Positions 32,701 to 48,083 of a DNA stretch of 64,000 nt are shown here, piece by piece. Position 1 is the first letter of the stretch; each line of letters opens with the position of its first letter. The notes under the pieces were generated by a model that was not told the origin of the DNA, did not search any database, and worked only from the letters and a program-made list of their open reading frames with translations. The DNA comes from Mya arenaria (Eukaryota > Mollusca > Bivalvia > Myida > Myidae), in NCBI RefSeq assembly GCF_026914265.1, contig NC_069135.1:9255001-9319000 (forward strand), given 5' to 3'. The position numbers and the translations under genes are program-made.

Positions 32701-34460
32701 TATCTCCAGGATAAAGTGCTCCACGCCACTGCATCTGAAGGCACACAAACAGATCAACACATTGTGAGGCAAAAACGCATTCTAAGTTATGACACTAGCA
32801 TAAATTTTGTCTGTACATATGTTAATATAAACAAAATGATAAAATTTATTAGTTATGTAGTACTTGTCAGTAATGTTACATCTAAAAAATGTTTATAACT
32901 GTATATCCCTACTGCTGCTTCAAGCATTTTAATAAAATGTGGGTATTTTTTACCAAACACTAGTTTAGAACTCTGATGAAATAACCCCCTAATCAAACCT
33001 ATCCCCTCAAATCTCACCTTGCTGGAAACATGCAATCTTTTTCCCTGTACAATTTGTGGTTGATTATCTGGTAATGGGTACCCCGCTGCTTTGCCGACTC
33101 CAGATTCTCCCTAGAGATTCCACTATCCTCCCACACTCCCAGGTCAGTGTCTATCATACTTTAAAACAAAGGATCAATCATACACTAAACCAGGGGACAA
33201 ATAGCACTGTAAACCAGGGATTAAATCACACTGTAAACCAGGAAATAAATCACACTGTAAACCAGGGGATAAATCACACAGTAAACCAGGGGAGAAATCA
33301 AACTGAAAATATGTATTCAGTAATTTCTGAACTTTAGTCAAAGACAAGATTGAAATGTCATCTGTAAATGCAATGTATATTTTGCTTTAACATGTGTGCC
33401 ACTTATGTTGTTATCCTTAATTAACAAAACATGTCACCTAGCATGACAGGAACAGTCGTCCTGGTTGCAGTCTGTGTATTCTAAAACTGCCTGTTCTATT
33501 TTTTCTAAGTAGTTATTCCATTTTGTGTTGGTCCCTGAAAACAAGGAAACATTTACTGAATCATCAACCATGAACAGATTAATCCAAATTACCGGGTAGG
33601 GCTTAATCCATGTGATTTCCACCAAACTGGTATACAGTAGTGCAATACATGTTAGAGAAATTTAAGATAAAAATTTATTGTCAGTGCAAAATTACTAAGA
33701 GTAAGACAAATGTCAATAACTGACAGTTATTTGGTGGAAGACTAAATGAATTTACAGTCTTGATTAAGACCATACAACCAAGATTGAAAAACCATTTAGC
33801 ACTGACTGCAAGACCTGATAAAGCCTGGATTATCCATATTTTAAATTTATGAAATAATGCACCAGTCAATTGTAACCACGGCCCCCCAGGTCCGGGGTTA
33901 TACCGGGGATAGCCGGGGAAATGGGCCGTGTTTTTACCTTTCAGGTGGCCCCGCAGTGCCGGGTGAATGAGGTGGATTTGTCTTCGCGCAAAATATAGCG
34001 GGGAATGGGCCTTACTTAGGCTCCCTGGGGTGCGGGGGTATATGGCGGGGATTTGACCATCAGTTTGTCCCCGCAGGACGGGGATTTTACCCGGGGTTGA
34101 CTGGACCGAAAGTCAAAGTCCCCGCTATTCCCCGGACCTGGTGGGGCTGTGGATACAATTGACTGGTGCATAAGACTGACGTTGTATTCATGTCTTTCTC
34201 TGATTCTAAAGGAAATTATGTGATTTGCCACATCAGAATATCTGTAAGCACTAATATAGTAATAAGTACATAGTTCGTGTTAAAATGTGGTTTGGGATTT
34301 TTTGGAATAGGACATTGTACATACCCTTTGCATATTTGGATTTCGCATGTCCTCCCTCGTCACCATCTTTACAACTTTCTGGGTCATTTGCTGAACATTT
34401 TTCCTCAGCAAGACCTATAAAAGCTTGCAATAACAATATAAATGTGTATTCTACTTTCAT
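23710..34460 (-). CDS. POGLUT1: Protein O-glucosyltransferase 1 (Rumi/KTELC1 family)
   Basis: Ten exons, 404 aa: 34325-34460, 33438-33534, 33018-33158, 32599-32734, 32193-32314, 31625-31784, 30264-30322, 28968-29135, 25375-25431, 23710-23848. All GT-AG and in phase. Family role: an ER enzyme transferring glucose (also xylose) from UDP-sugar to serine in EGF repeats, needed for Notch folding and signalling. Seen: hydrophobic N-terminal signal ([17 protein letters not shown]), cysteine pairs around [97 protein letters not shown] and [12 protein letters not shown], in the order of the CAP10/GT90 domain. Length is close to the human protein (392 aa). The C terminus ends MQIMAR, without the KTEL/KDEL-type ER-retention signal of vertebrate orthologues; no extra exon supplying one is visible. 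Introns 2 and 8 contain arrays derived from its own exons. Confidence 0.96.
24255..24920. repeat. Dispersed element with ~147-bp tandem blocks, POGLUT1 intron 9
   Basis: Four direct copies of a block running from TTTTTAGTAACAGTGACCTT through GGCCCCACCAGCCCC to GTCCGGAAACC, then a CCGA-type run (near 24850-24870) and TATACCCCCTCAAAC. The same blocks occur inverted at 55919-56635, and a related family is at 30770-31436. Every copy carries GTGACCTTGACCTTGG, i.e. directly repeated TGACC half-sites. Confidence 0.85.
25560..27850 (-). repeat. 45-bp minisatellite derived from POGLUT1 exon 8
   Basis: About 51 copies of a 45-bp unit filling most of POGLUT1 intron 8. On the minus strand each unit starts CAATGAATCCCTG and runs through CACTGTATATACC and GTGACAG. 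Exon 8 has, at about 28975-29024, CAATGAAACCCTGG, CACTATATACC and GTGAGACAGG in the same order, with a second AATGA 44 bp later. Translated in the exon frame, the unit ([15 protein letters not shown]) parallels the exon peptide [14 protein letters not shown]. Long open frames on both strands result from a stop-free unit divisible by 3, and I do not treat them as genes. Confidence 0.93.
28010..28870 (-). repeat. 33-bp minisatellite derived from POGLUT1 exon 8
   Basis: About 26 copies of a 32-33 bp unit starting roughly 100 bp past the exon 8 donor. On the minus strand the unit reads TACCCCACAATGAAGCCCTG then GGTCCACTATTCA. The exon has TACCCGGCAATGAAACCCTG then GGTACACTATATA. In the exon frame the unit encodes [11 protein letters not shown] against exon [11 protein letters not shown]. 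Two subtypes alternate in the distal half (28020-28470: 32 and 33 bp, with or without one T), implying a higher-order ~65-bp repeat there. Confidence 0.95.
29465..29830. repeat. Decayed relative of the 19-kb TIR element, inverted
   Basis: Begins ACAAGAGCTGTCATGGAGA and contains the reverse complements of phrases from 19078-20129 (CTAAACCAGAATT, AACTTATGTGTGC, AGAATTTCTAAGTCTAATA). It lies in POGLUT1 intron 7. It lacks one end and looks old. Confidence 0.6.
30361..31436. repeat. Paired dispersed elements with TGACCT arrays, POGLUT1 intron 6/7 region
   Basis: First unit 30361-30648 runs from ACAAGAGATGTTTGTCAAAC and ATTATGCCCCC to GGGGGGCATAATT, with inverted ends. The second unit, to 31436, has four copies of a ~145-bp block carrying AAGGTCACACTGACCTTGAC, CTTTGACCCACTGACCTC and TTGATCGGAAACC. 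It closes with a (CCGA)n run (31345-31390) and GGGGGCATAATAA. This sits in intron 6 of POGLUT1 (30323-31624). Confidence 0.8.
33163..33312 (-). repeat. ~24-bp array derived from the 3' splice site of POGLUT1 exon 3
   Basis: About six copies directly upstream (transcript sense) of the exon 3 acceptor at 33159. On the minus strand each reads TTTACAGTGTGATTTATCCC CTGG in two parts. The real junction reads TTTAAAG|TATGATAGACACTG then ACCTGG. The unit thus copies the acceptor and first exon codons. Several copies have a better acceptor-like TTTACAG than the true TTTAAAG. Confidence 0.8.
33858..34170. mobile_element. 313-bp MITE with ~38-bp TIRs in POGLUT1 intron 1
   Basis: Starts TGCACCAGTCAATTGTAACC and ends with the matching GGATACAATTGACTGGTGCA; the inverted repeats extend about 38 bp to GGTCCGGGG with few mismatches. 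It is flanked by TAA on both sides, a possible 3-bp target duplication as PIF/Harbinger-type elements make (assignment inferred from the TAA only). The body is CCGGGG/CCCCGC-rich and non-coding. A relative lies at 71-275. Confidence 0.85.
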
Positions 34461-34792
34461 TTTCGGTATCTTCTTATGAAAGAGTGGTCAAGAAAGATAA
34501 TTCAACTTGTTTACAAATATCAATTTTCAAAATTTCCATTTATGATTAACAAGCTCTTTTTTCCTATTCATAAAATATAAGTATAAAATTCATAGTAAAA
34601 TTTATGACAAAAAGATCTACTTTTCTTATTCTTTATCTAAATAAATTATTTTGGGGTTTAACCTCCATATTTATAATGTGGCCTCCCTTTAGTTTATAGC
34701 AACAGCCAATCAAATTGAGTTAGTAAGGTATACCACTTAAATATCAATTAACGCATGTTTTTTATCATTTACTACCATGAAAATGATGATGG
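34461..34792. promoter_or_regulatory. Shared spacer, POGLUT1 / Dpy-30-motif gene
   Basis: 332 bp between the POGLUT1 ATG (34460, minus) and the longest possible start of the Dpy-30-motif gene (34793, plus). It is AT-rich with no clear TATA box or CpG cluster. Divergent genes this close normally share a bidirectional promoter; this is inferred from spacing. Confidence 0.45.
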
Positions 34793-35408
34793 ATGCTAAA
34801 CATCTCTATGATGGCAGGTGGAAATGACGGAACAGGTATGTGGATGCTGAAACATGACATTATTTTTCATTATCTTTAATAATGAGGTCATTTGCTCTAC
34901 AATGTATGTATATAATATAATCATATTATAGATAAGGGACACACAATTTACATACAACATGTATATTGTGCATTAAACATAAACAGTATAGACATTGTTC
35001 CAGTTGTGTTATTGTTGCATATCTGAGAGACACCAGCTTTCGAAATATTTTTTTTTAAATAATCAGTTTAATTCAATATATTAAATTTAATTTATACCCT
35101 GAAGAATTTTGCATACATGTACATGTACATGTATGCGTAAATATGTATCTGTTGTTGTTTTTGTTGTTGTTGTTGTTGTTGTTTTTGTTGTTGTTGTTGT
35201 TGTTTTGTGTGTGTATGTTTTCCCTTCTCCATGTATTCCATAACTAAGCTGTGTTTTGGAAAATTGTTTTGATTTATTGTATTCTCTTCTCCTTTTCTAT
35301 TTAAATTAAATCTTGCAAGCATTAATGTTTGGCCTCTCCGGGGGAGCGGCGAGCACACCCAAGGTACATGCCCAAGTAAATAATAAATGTTCTATTTTAT
35401 TCCGGCAT

Positions 35409-35457
<49 letters not shown>

Positions 35458-36384
35458 GCTTACCAAACATGCATTTGGAGTCAGACTTGGTTGAAAAAAT
35501 ATAACAAAATTAAGACCCAAACATTTAGATGTACGTTTGGAATTCTGTTTAATGTTTAATGGTGTGAAATATATATAACTTCAACCAAACACGTGTAATA
35601 GTACACTTTAATTATGTTTTTAATCTATATAAAAAAGTATATTACATTTCTGTCATCATTTATTTGTAGCTTTACATGTCTTTGTGGATTATTCTATATT
35701 CATTATAATTACGGTTACACCCGGTTGATTTGACTATTGCAGGACGGGAAGGGGAAGCCTACGCCGCGCGGCTCCAGCTCCTTATGAAGGAGTGCCTGCC
35801 ACCCATCCTGGTCGAGATTGTGGAGTTGCGGCCTAGAGACCCCATACATCACCTCGCTCACTGCCTATATAGATTTGGAGTAAGTACTCGGTTACCATAT
35901 GAGCATTTGTCAGTTCACCCCTCAAAAAAGTAAAAATAAAAAGAAACAAAAAACAATCCTTCAAAATAGCTAAACATCGTTTGTACATTATGTTATTCTC
36001 TCACTGGGTTGGACCTTTTTTAAACCAACATTTTTGTGTTTATCAAATGTTATAATGTTATGTTGTTATTGAGTTCAGTGTGTTATACAAAGTGTCGTCG
36101 AAAGACATCCTCATTATTGAATCATTATACTGCATCCACAGGAAAAGCATGCAAAGGATCAATTAAATGGTGTAGAGCGGAACAATCATGGCAATAAAAG
36201 TAAATATGCGTCACATCGGAGTAATGATACCGCGCCCTCCCGAGTACAGATTGTTGAAGACTGTGAACGGACATCTGTCCCACAAGAGCTGCACCTAGGA
36301 CCGTCCAAAGCCTACCTTCACGGGGAGTGCATTGTGATACTACGTGATTCAGAGGATTTGTTCGATGACGATGATTTATCATGA
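34793..36384 (+). CDS. Small Dpy-30-motif protein
   Basis: Three exons in phase: 34793-34835, 35743-35879, 36142-36384, about 140 aa. The ATG at 34793 is the first after an in-frame stop; ATG at 34808 is an alternative. The core LLMKECLPPILVEIVELRPR followed by DPIHHLAHCLYRFG matches the Dpy-30 helical dimerisation motif, whose hallmark is RPxDPIxxLAxxL. In known families this motif docks onto amphipathic helices of partners such as COMPASS subunits or ciliary A-kinase-anchoring-type proteins. The C-terminal ~80 residues are polar with an acidic end (DLFDDDDLS) and are not recognised. It could be a ciliary/axonemal protein or a chromatin cofactor; the sequence does not decide. Head to head with POGLUT1. 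Confidence 0.8.
35138..35210. repeat. (GTT)n microsatellite
   Basis: Imperfect GTT/GTTTTT run within intron 1 of the Dpy-30-motif gene; a palindromic ACATGTACATGTACATGT lies just before it (35114-35133). Confidence 0.95.
35410..35455. repeat. (AAT)n microsatellite
   Basis: About 15 uninterrupted AAT units in intron 1 of the Dpy-30-motif gene. Confidence 0.97.
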
Positions 36385-38314
36385 TGTAAATAGTTTATGA
36401 ATACTGCCAGATATGTACCATCATTACATGTAATAACTGCCCGAGTGTACTTACACCGAGAGTGTGTCTTGTGTCTGTGTTGGGAATCGCTTGTGCACCT
36501 ACAGAACATACGTTTAAAGCCAGTTAAACTGTAGAAATTGGAACCTTAACGTGTGATAGCCTCAATTATATATTTATGTTACATTTATAAAATGTACAAT
36601 GTTGTAATGTTCATTATACATTAAACGAATTACAGTATATTGGCCACAGTATCATTTTTGCATTCAAAATGGATCATGACACTTTGTACTCGAAAGCGAA
36701 TTACCAATAATTCAAATAACGTTGTATTCGAAAAGTGACCACTTTGTTTGAATTGTTTGTAAATTCGTTTAAAAATTTGGAAGAAAATACTTGTTCAAGT
36801 GCAAGCAATGCGGTGAAAAGTAAGGTCAAGAAGATATAGCTTGTTTAGCAAGTTTGTTTTCAAATTACAAACCATCCAGCTTCAAAACCTCTATAGATGG
36901 AAAGTAGCCAAGCTGATAATCTTCAAATGTTTATTTTTATGTTTAAAAGGGGTTAAGTGAACATTCTGCTAAAACAAGTTACATTACATTATAAACATAT
37001 ATCTATAATCTGGAAATATGTAAATCAGAGTAAAATGGAGAAGGTAACATAACATAAAGTGGTATTCAGATTTATATAAATTATGTAAGACAACGGGATA
37101 TAATATACGATTATTTTGACTTAGATTACAGATTATTAGATTACAAAGTCCCTTATCGGCATCCAAACAATCACAAACATAAAGTAAGAGGCCAGGAACA
37201 TGAGCATACAGATGTAAAACATCACATGACAGATATACTACTTGTTTCAAAAGACTTTCATTAATACAAATACAACAATGGTTTTTTAAGTTATAATAAC
37301 AATGATGTTAAAAAATAGTAGAGTGTTAGTCAAATTATTAATCATTTTCATAGCACAATATATATGTGTAAAAAAATGTACATATGTATTTTGGGTGATG
37401 AAAAAATACGTTGATCGACTTTAAAATTCAACGTTGTGAACGTCGACGTCATACTCCATCATTCTATGCCATAATTGTGGGGGTGGGGTGTATATAAGAA
37501 ATAAATTGCTTGAATAGTGTTGCAGTTATGAAGCGATGCAATTGCTGAGGTTATCGAACTCAGAAATGGACATAGTTTTGGTTGTTGTAGGGTTGATCCT
37601 TACTACTGTCAACCACACGTGCCCCAGGCTACTGTCCAAACACCCCCAGCAATAGTATTTAAAGGTGCTACTGTAATTTGTCAAATAATATAACAATAAA
37701 TAATTCAGATATATATTTATCATTTAGACATTGAGTTATCATAGCAATACTATTCATAATTTCATACAAAAACATACGAGTAGTAAAGCATTTTAACTCA
37801 GTGTTAGTCGAATTATTTCGAGCATATATACTAGGACTCTGCCAAAAATAACGCCAAATGTAACTTTTTCTGAATTTTGATAGATATATCGCAACTGAAC
37901 ATGTACTGAAATCCACCTTCGATGTCTCTGCTTTTGAAATATTGTGATGCATGTATTGTTAGTCTTTTTGTGCGGTCCCTTGTTCAGTACCTCCTGGCAT
38001 TGTGCCTCAAGACAGGGGATCTAACATTTAAATTATAGAATGTGTGTCTTGTCAATATATTATATTTACCAATAATGATTGTATCATTTAAACAATTTAG
38101 GATACGTCTGAATAGAAAAAGTTTATCGGATTGAGTGAAATAAATTTCGAACAAATGCTATCAGTGAAAGCAATAATAAAATCACCATATGATTGACAGA
38201 AGTGCGATATAGAATGTATATTCTGATTGCCTTCATAAAACTCGAACTTAAAGTAGTATAGATAGTCACAAAATGAATTGAATACTTACACTCACTCGAT
38301 ACTATTAGTATCTC
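36385..38314. other. Intergenic region
   Basis: AT-rich, with no supported exon. ATTAAA near 36620 may serve as poly(A) signal of the Dpy-30-motif gene. The stretch 36808-36895 (AATGCGGTGAAAA ... CAAACCATCCAGCTTCAA) resembles sequence at the inner ends of both arms of the big inverted duplication (near 50680-50745 and, inverted, 52405-52500), so it is a copy of a dispersed repeat. Confidence 0.5.
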
Positions 38315-38371
38315 CCATGACCGAGAGTGTAAAATAGGTATATCGAACCTATCTTACACGAGCGGGCATGG
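38315..38371. repeat. Fold-back (palindromic) element
   Basis: CCATGACCGAGAGTGTAAAA pairs with the inverted second arm TTACACGAGCGGGCATGG across a 6-bp centre. It is followed by TAGATGCTTTT. The element at 63665-63798 has the same outer CCATGG and the same TAGATGC(G)TTTT flank, so they are one family. Confidence 0.75.
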
Positions 38372-38947
38372 TAGATGCTTTTTTATGGTTCCATTTGAAG
38401 CGAGACATAATTAATTTTGATTTTAAATATTGCCACCAGACAAGGTTTCCATGAGATGACGGTCTTCAACAAGGGAGGTGATGACAATAGAAAAGGAGTT
38501 CCATACGGGTACTTGTTTTATCTTTGCCCGTGGGCAAGATAAGAATTTCTAGCATGCTCAAAGTTTTGGATCTACTTTTCTGAGGTGGGAGAAAAACATC
38601 TATCGTCAATCATATCACAGGAGTATCATATTTTAGACAATACCTGGCAGTTTCTGTGGTCAGTGAGGGGAGATCTTCAAGTATAATCGAAATCTTGTCA
38701 TTGACGTGAAAAGGCATTATGGGACCCTGTCGTTTACTTGTTGCGGGAAATGATTTCCATTTCAAACACGGGTAAACATATGTTCCTCTCACAATATACG
38801 TCACGTGAATCCGAACTTTACTTTAAATTATGATTCATAAACTTAATGGTTTATATAATGCATGCCTTAATACTAACTGTCGAGGTAATAACAATACACG
38901 ACTGATATCACACTGTCGTTTCGTTTACATGGCTGCCTTCATTTCAG

Positions 38948-39224
38948 ATGCAGTGTCCATGACGAAGAACGCACTTTCGTGTGTGTAAAATGTGTCAGTA
39001 ATTTGCCACAAGAGGAGATCTACTCCAACATCGAAGAAGAGAGGGAAGTGAAAAAGAACATATATTGTGATCTTTGCGGACATAAAACCGTAGCACAAAC
39101 TAAAATGCGGGAGCATTTAAAGACTCACGGTGACGGAAAGTACTTCGCATGCACAGTGTGTGGCAAGGCCTATAAGCACCAAGCATCATTGAGAAGGCAT
39201 ATGACCAACAAACATGAAGATTAA
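38948..39224 (+). CDS. C2H2 zinc-finger protein, last exon (partial)
   Basis: Open frame after an acceptor-like ATTTCAG (ends 38947) to a TAA-flanked stop at 39224; the earlier exons were not found. It encodes a CVKC pair, an acidic linker, then two classical fingers: CDLC-x12-HLKTH and CTVC-x12-HMTNKH, ending KHED. Spacing is C-x2-C-x12-H-x3/4-H. The linker between fingers is GDGKYFA rather than TGEKP. Likely a DNA-binding nuclear protein; target unknown. AATAAA at 39254 is a plausible poly(A) signal. A short overlapping ATG frame (38934) stops early and is not used. Confidence 0.65.
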
Positions 39225-39727
39225 GACATTTATATTTGCAAACCATATTACATAATAAAAATGTACTTAACAAACCCTATAAGTGTATATAACCAAACGT
39301 GTAGCGAGATCTGCTTATATATCATATACACATTAAGTGTACATTTCTTGAATAAACCAAAGAAAGTAAAATAAATATTTGTTTGTATTTGTCGGTGGAG
39401 GACAATGTCGTTAATATTCTTATTCCACATTTAGGCGTATCGAATACGTTATTTTCGGAATATAAATTTCATGCATATGATAGACATTGATATGTTCGTT
39501 GCACCTATAGATTTCCATGGAATTTGATAATGTAAAAAGTTGGTAATAACCGGTTTAACATGTACGCAGGGAACCGATTGAACAGGTACGTGTGCCGTAC
39601 GTTTCTACCATTGTCTATACGATACAGGAATATATGTAAATTTGATTCCATGTGATCCTGTAATATTTTGATATAAATTGAAAAAGTTTTGGGAAGAGAA
39701 AAGGAACAAAGATGTCGAAATAATATA

Positions 39728-40215
39728 AATTATAGCAAAATAATCCTTTCAGATTTCGTTTCAACGAAATATGATAAGTATTTCTCCCGAAAAAAGATCT
39801 GTGTTGATGTCAGCTCAGGGGCTCGGTTCAAATAAGCGGCGGAATGTACACTTGAAAAGATTATACGTTTTTGTTTAAGTTGTTGAACAATTTTTACACA
39901 AAGCATTTGTGTTTTGTGTTTGTCGAGTATATGTTTATGTAGAACATTCCCATAGTCCTCTATATCGTTAAAACAAATTCATAAAGGACAATCTTTGTTC
40001 TCTCTCCCTTATCTCTTGTTTGTTAACCTTCACTAGGAAAGAGCCGTAACTGATGTTTGAAAAACTCGTGGACCAAAACCCTTTGCAAGTCCTTTATTAT
40101 ATGACCGTAAACAACGCCACATAGAACGGCTTCAGTTTCTTTATTGTGTACCATATATTGTGTAAATATATCGTCATGCAATGAACATTTATTGAATTCA
40201 AAATAAATAATAACC
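39728..40215 (+). repeat. Left outer direct repeat (~480 bp)
   Basis: Similar in the same orientation to 60660-61125. Shared phrases in order: TTTCTCCCGAAAA, GGGGCTCGGTTC, AATAAGCGG, CATAGTCCTCT, CATAAAGGACAATCTTT, TATCTCTTGTTT, GGAAAG.GCCGTAAC, TTATTGTGTA, TGTATCGTCAT-like. The two copies lie just outside the inverted arms yet are direct. By eye about one base in six differs. Confidence 0.75.
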
Positions 40216-42051
40216 TACTCTTACTGCTATTAATTATCTCCGTTATAACAAAATACTTTTCCCGTTACCTTGAGGTGACAAAACAATATTTCGTTATAAC
40301 TAAATAAAAATAAAGTCCCATTATGTGATATAAACTTATTTTTTGTAAGTATATCCAAACAGCTTCTCTTAACATTTTTAACCTTTTAATCCTCAGAATG
40401 ATAAAAAATGCAGTTACAAAATGCAACAAAACCGACAGTTTAATCTAAATTCAGCGCACACAACGTCATTACGAAATTTGCATATCACGTGTCATTCTGA
40501 ACACCTTAAATTCTATGTTGATTCATATACTTATGATTTGCATTTTTATGTAAGATATTTTGATCATACATTAATTACATGATTTAAACATATTTAATTG
40601 CCTTTTTTCTTTCAACCTGATCGGTATTTACAACAATGATATAGAGTATACAAAAAGCAAAAGGGTTTGACACAAGTTCTAACAACATTAGAAACGTATT
40701 CCCCACAATACATTTATAACATCACGTGATAATGTCAATCAATGTGGTATTCAAAGACGATATTTGAGCAAATATCAACATTTGATGAAGGGTTCCAGCT
40801 TCAAGTATCTTAGTTTTAACACTTCTAATAATTTGCCGCACTTTATTTCGATATACTGTACACAAAAAGTGCATAATGCAAACACATAAACGAGCACCTA
40901 TCTGCGATTTTTCACTCAACAACATTGATGCTATGCTCCGCCCACGTATCTGCCTCATTAGCATATAGTAAGTCATTTAATCAGTTTGGAATTTTGTTGC
41001 TATTTCCCATATATTTCTTTTTTAATAAAACATCGTGTGGACCTCGGGAATATATCGGATATTATATGAGACTCTATCATAGTTATAAACTCACCTTTAT
41101 TTTTGTTCTCTAATGATTTAATCCTAAGTTGCACCAAGGCTTTACGTATTTCTACCGAAAATAAATGTGTGTGTTTGTGTCTATATCAAATGTTATTCGG
41201 AAAAAGCCGATTATAAGCTCTGATTTTGTTTTAATATGTTTTAATCTGTTTCAATATGTCATATACGAGTATAAATATAATGGCGTAATTGTAATTTAAT
41301 GTTGAAATCTGGTGCATCATATGTGTTAAATACAATATATTTAGCTAAACAAAAAAGCGAGCTTATTAAAAAGGTATTCAACAAATTCAATTTAACAACA
41401 ATATTTGTAAAGAAAGGCCTTCGGCCCATAAAACAATATAGAAATACCATAACATCAAATATTTTCTAATAAAAATATAATTACAATTATACTTTGTCTT
41501 TGTATTTCATTATTTCATCGACGAAAAAAGCTACTAGTATGTACTTTGACACCTTTTACACTATTATTTTCATGGGTTCAAATTATATAATCCTACACCA
41601 ATCAATCGTTCAAAATTGGAGTTCACAAATTGTTAGAAGACGCATCCATACTTATTTAAAACATCCTTTGGGAAATCTATGTACGTTTACTGTGTGTACG
41701 CAAAATATAAAACATCTCAAAGGATCGAGCAATGACGATATAATGTGATCGAAAAGCTGACTTTTCATGTACATTTAAAACACATGTATTTATGTTCAAA
41801 GCATCACGGACAGCCGTAAATAGACCGTTTCGCACTTAAATAGTTAGGATATAGAGGAATGCAACGGATACTAAGACATATGCTTAATCAAGTAAACTTA
41901 TTGGGATATGAATAATTCCTGTAAAGTGCAACATCAGTTCGGAATATTTATATATAATAAAAATAAACAAGAGCTATCACATATTGAAGGGATGAAAACG
42001 CCAACTAGTGCTTGGCACAGAAATGGTTAAAAGTCGTGTTTTGAAACATTA

Positions 42052-45631
<3,580 letters not shown>

Positions 45632-48083
45632 CCTCGCTGATCATTCGGTACGTGTATATCAAACCTAAAATGCACGTTGTAAATTATAAATGATTATTGA
45701 AAGACTCAATTATTGGATGTGTTAGGCTGGTTGCCTTGCATATACACTGGACTTTGGGATGTTGGTGATCTCCTTATTTGTCTTAATCTTGATTGTTCTC
45801 TATTAATTGTTACCAGCAAGATCATAAAAACAGAATATCCGTCGACGACAAATATTGGATATATGATAGAAATAATGGATTTTGAAAATAAATATTACAA
45901 CTTAATATTAATGAATTTTAAACATGTTTGAAGTCATAGTACATCACATCAATAGAGAATCAATCATTATTTTGCAAATTTGAAATGAACGATTTCTCAC
46001 CAGTAGCTTGTACAGACGAGCCACCTTTTATAAGCTATGTATGGACAAAGTGCATTTTCATTTGACCATGTTAAGTGAACTTATCGTGGTTAAGTTACAT
46101 TATTATTTCAGGCATGTTAATTGTTTTTATTATTTACAATGATATCACTTTTTGATTTTTAAATTTATATTCACCATGTGGGTTTAATCGCACGTATGCG
46201 GTATATTTGTTATCAAAGACTTGAAAGTATGATGCAGATCCCAACAGCTGCAACTGGCTTACTTCAAATAGTTGCCTGTGGCATCAACTGAGTAAACTAA
46301 GACTTGACCCTGAAAATCAAAAATACAATTTTAATACATATGATGCTTATCAAATCATGGGTCATAATACATGTATTAACCATGATTTTTCGACGATATT
46401 TCAACATATTACCAAAGCTAAAATTCAAGGATTATATAACGTGATAAGCAGCCCATAAACACAGTTGTATGGATAATGAGTAAAAGTAATTGAGGGTAAT
46501 AACTTAATTATTAAAAAATATAATTGGGAAAGTTCTCATGGTGGTTGATTTATGGTTGAAACTGTGATCAATTTTTAGTTTGACTTTATCAGTTCTTCAA
46601 TGTTTTCTGAGAAATGACTTCATATTCTTTTATGTTTTTGCATACTTTGGTAAGATTTAGCTTTTACGCTTAGTGGTTTAACCTCCCAGTAAATTAACAT
46701 TTCACTGACCTTTCCAAGGCGGTACCTAACAATCCTTGATAAACACACCTACCTATTTATATAGTGTATTTGTCAGTCACGGGATTTATGCCCCGACACC
46801 AAATAATAAATATAAAAATTCCTGTCAGGCCTTTTCTTTAGGAAAATAATTCTGAATAGAAAATTCTAAAAAAAATCCTATTTTCAACGACATTATGACA
46901 AAAACTCAAAAGGCATAAGGGTGTTTTAAAAAAAAAATGCAGCCTTTCCTTTAATCAATGTTTTAATGAGATATATAGCAAATATATATGCAGATAGTGT
47001 GTACTCATGATTATGTGGAGTGCTTGTCTGCCTATAATTGTGCCAAATTTTAGAGATGTAGCATTATCTGTTAAAAAGTTACAGTGAAATATGTCGTCAA
47101 AAATGTCACAAGTGTAACGCTTTTTGTGTGACATTTTTAAATTACCCTTTGTGTAATTTGTTAATTAAAGTTTAAACTTTTTTTGTATTGAAAAACGACT
47201 CAATGTAACTGAAAATTTGCTATAACCACTTCAAACAGTTTTATACTTTCACTTATAATTCTTACTAGTTAAATTCATAACTAGCATGTTTTAATTCACA
47301 CCTGTTGAATTTTCAATCATTCAGAATTTCAGAGTTCTCAAAGTACTGGAGCTGCCTTGAAAAGTTATAAGGCACTATATAAAGAGACTATTTTTCTGAT
47401 GAATAACAATCTGTTGGCTTTGTAAAACAACTAGCATATTAACTCGAAACAAAGAGAATTTGTATCTAGTCTAGACTAACTAACATAACATAGGAATGTC
47501 ACAAGTGTAACAGTATGTGTTTTAAACATCATCATTTTTCCCATTCATGTGTAACAATGCATTTTTTTCCTTTTTTCACTTCCAGGAAGTCCAAAAACAA
47601 CATGTATAGAAAAAATGATCAAGTGGAAAAGTGAATGACTTCACTACCTGATCATAAGTGATGTCACAAGTATAACGCATTTTGAGCATGTGGCATATTT
47701 TTAGACATCCATAACTCCATTACTCTTTGTTGTGTTAAGTTAACATGCAGGAACATTAAAATATATTTTAAAGTATAGCATAGCCAAGTTTTGAGTGAGT
47801 ACCTTTTAAAATACATGACAATTTGTTTTTGTAGAAATGCAGAAGAGAACATTTTCTTTTTAAAACTATTTAGTCAAGTTTTTTTAAAACTAAATTTAAT
47901 GATTGATAATTTACATGCTCAGAAATAAAGAAAATATGAAATAAATATGATTATAGAATATAATTATTTAAGTTTTGCAACATGCCATGAAACGTTACAC
48001 TTGTGACATAATAATCATCTTTTGACTTTTATGAATAATACTTTTGATTTACACAGGTAAACAGTAAAGAATAACAATTAAAC

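Noticed and set aside
38610-38804. Possible exon on the minus strand (MPFHVNDKISIILEDLPSLT) ending at CCAG|GTATTG
   Set aside because: Looks codon-like with a plausible donor, but no partner exon or family match was found; left unannotated.
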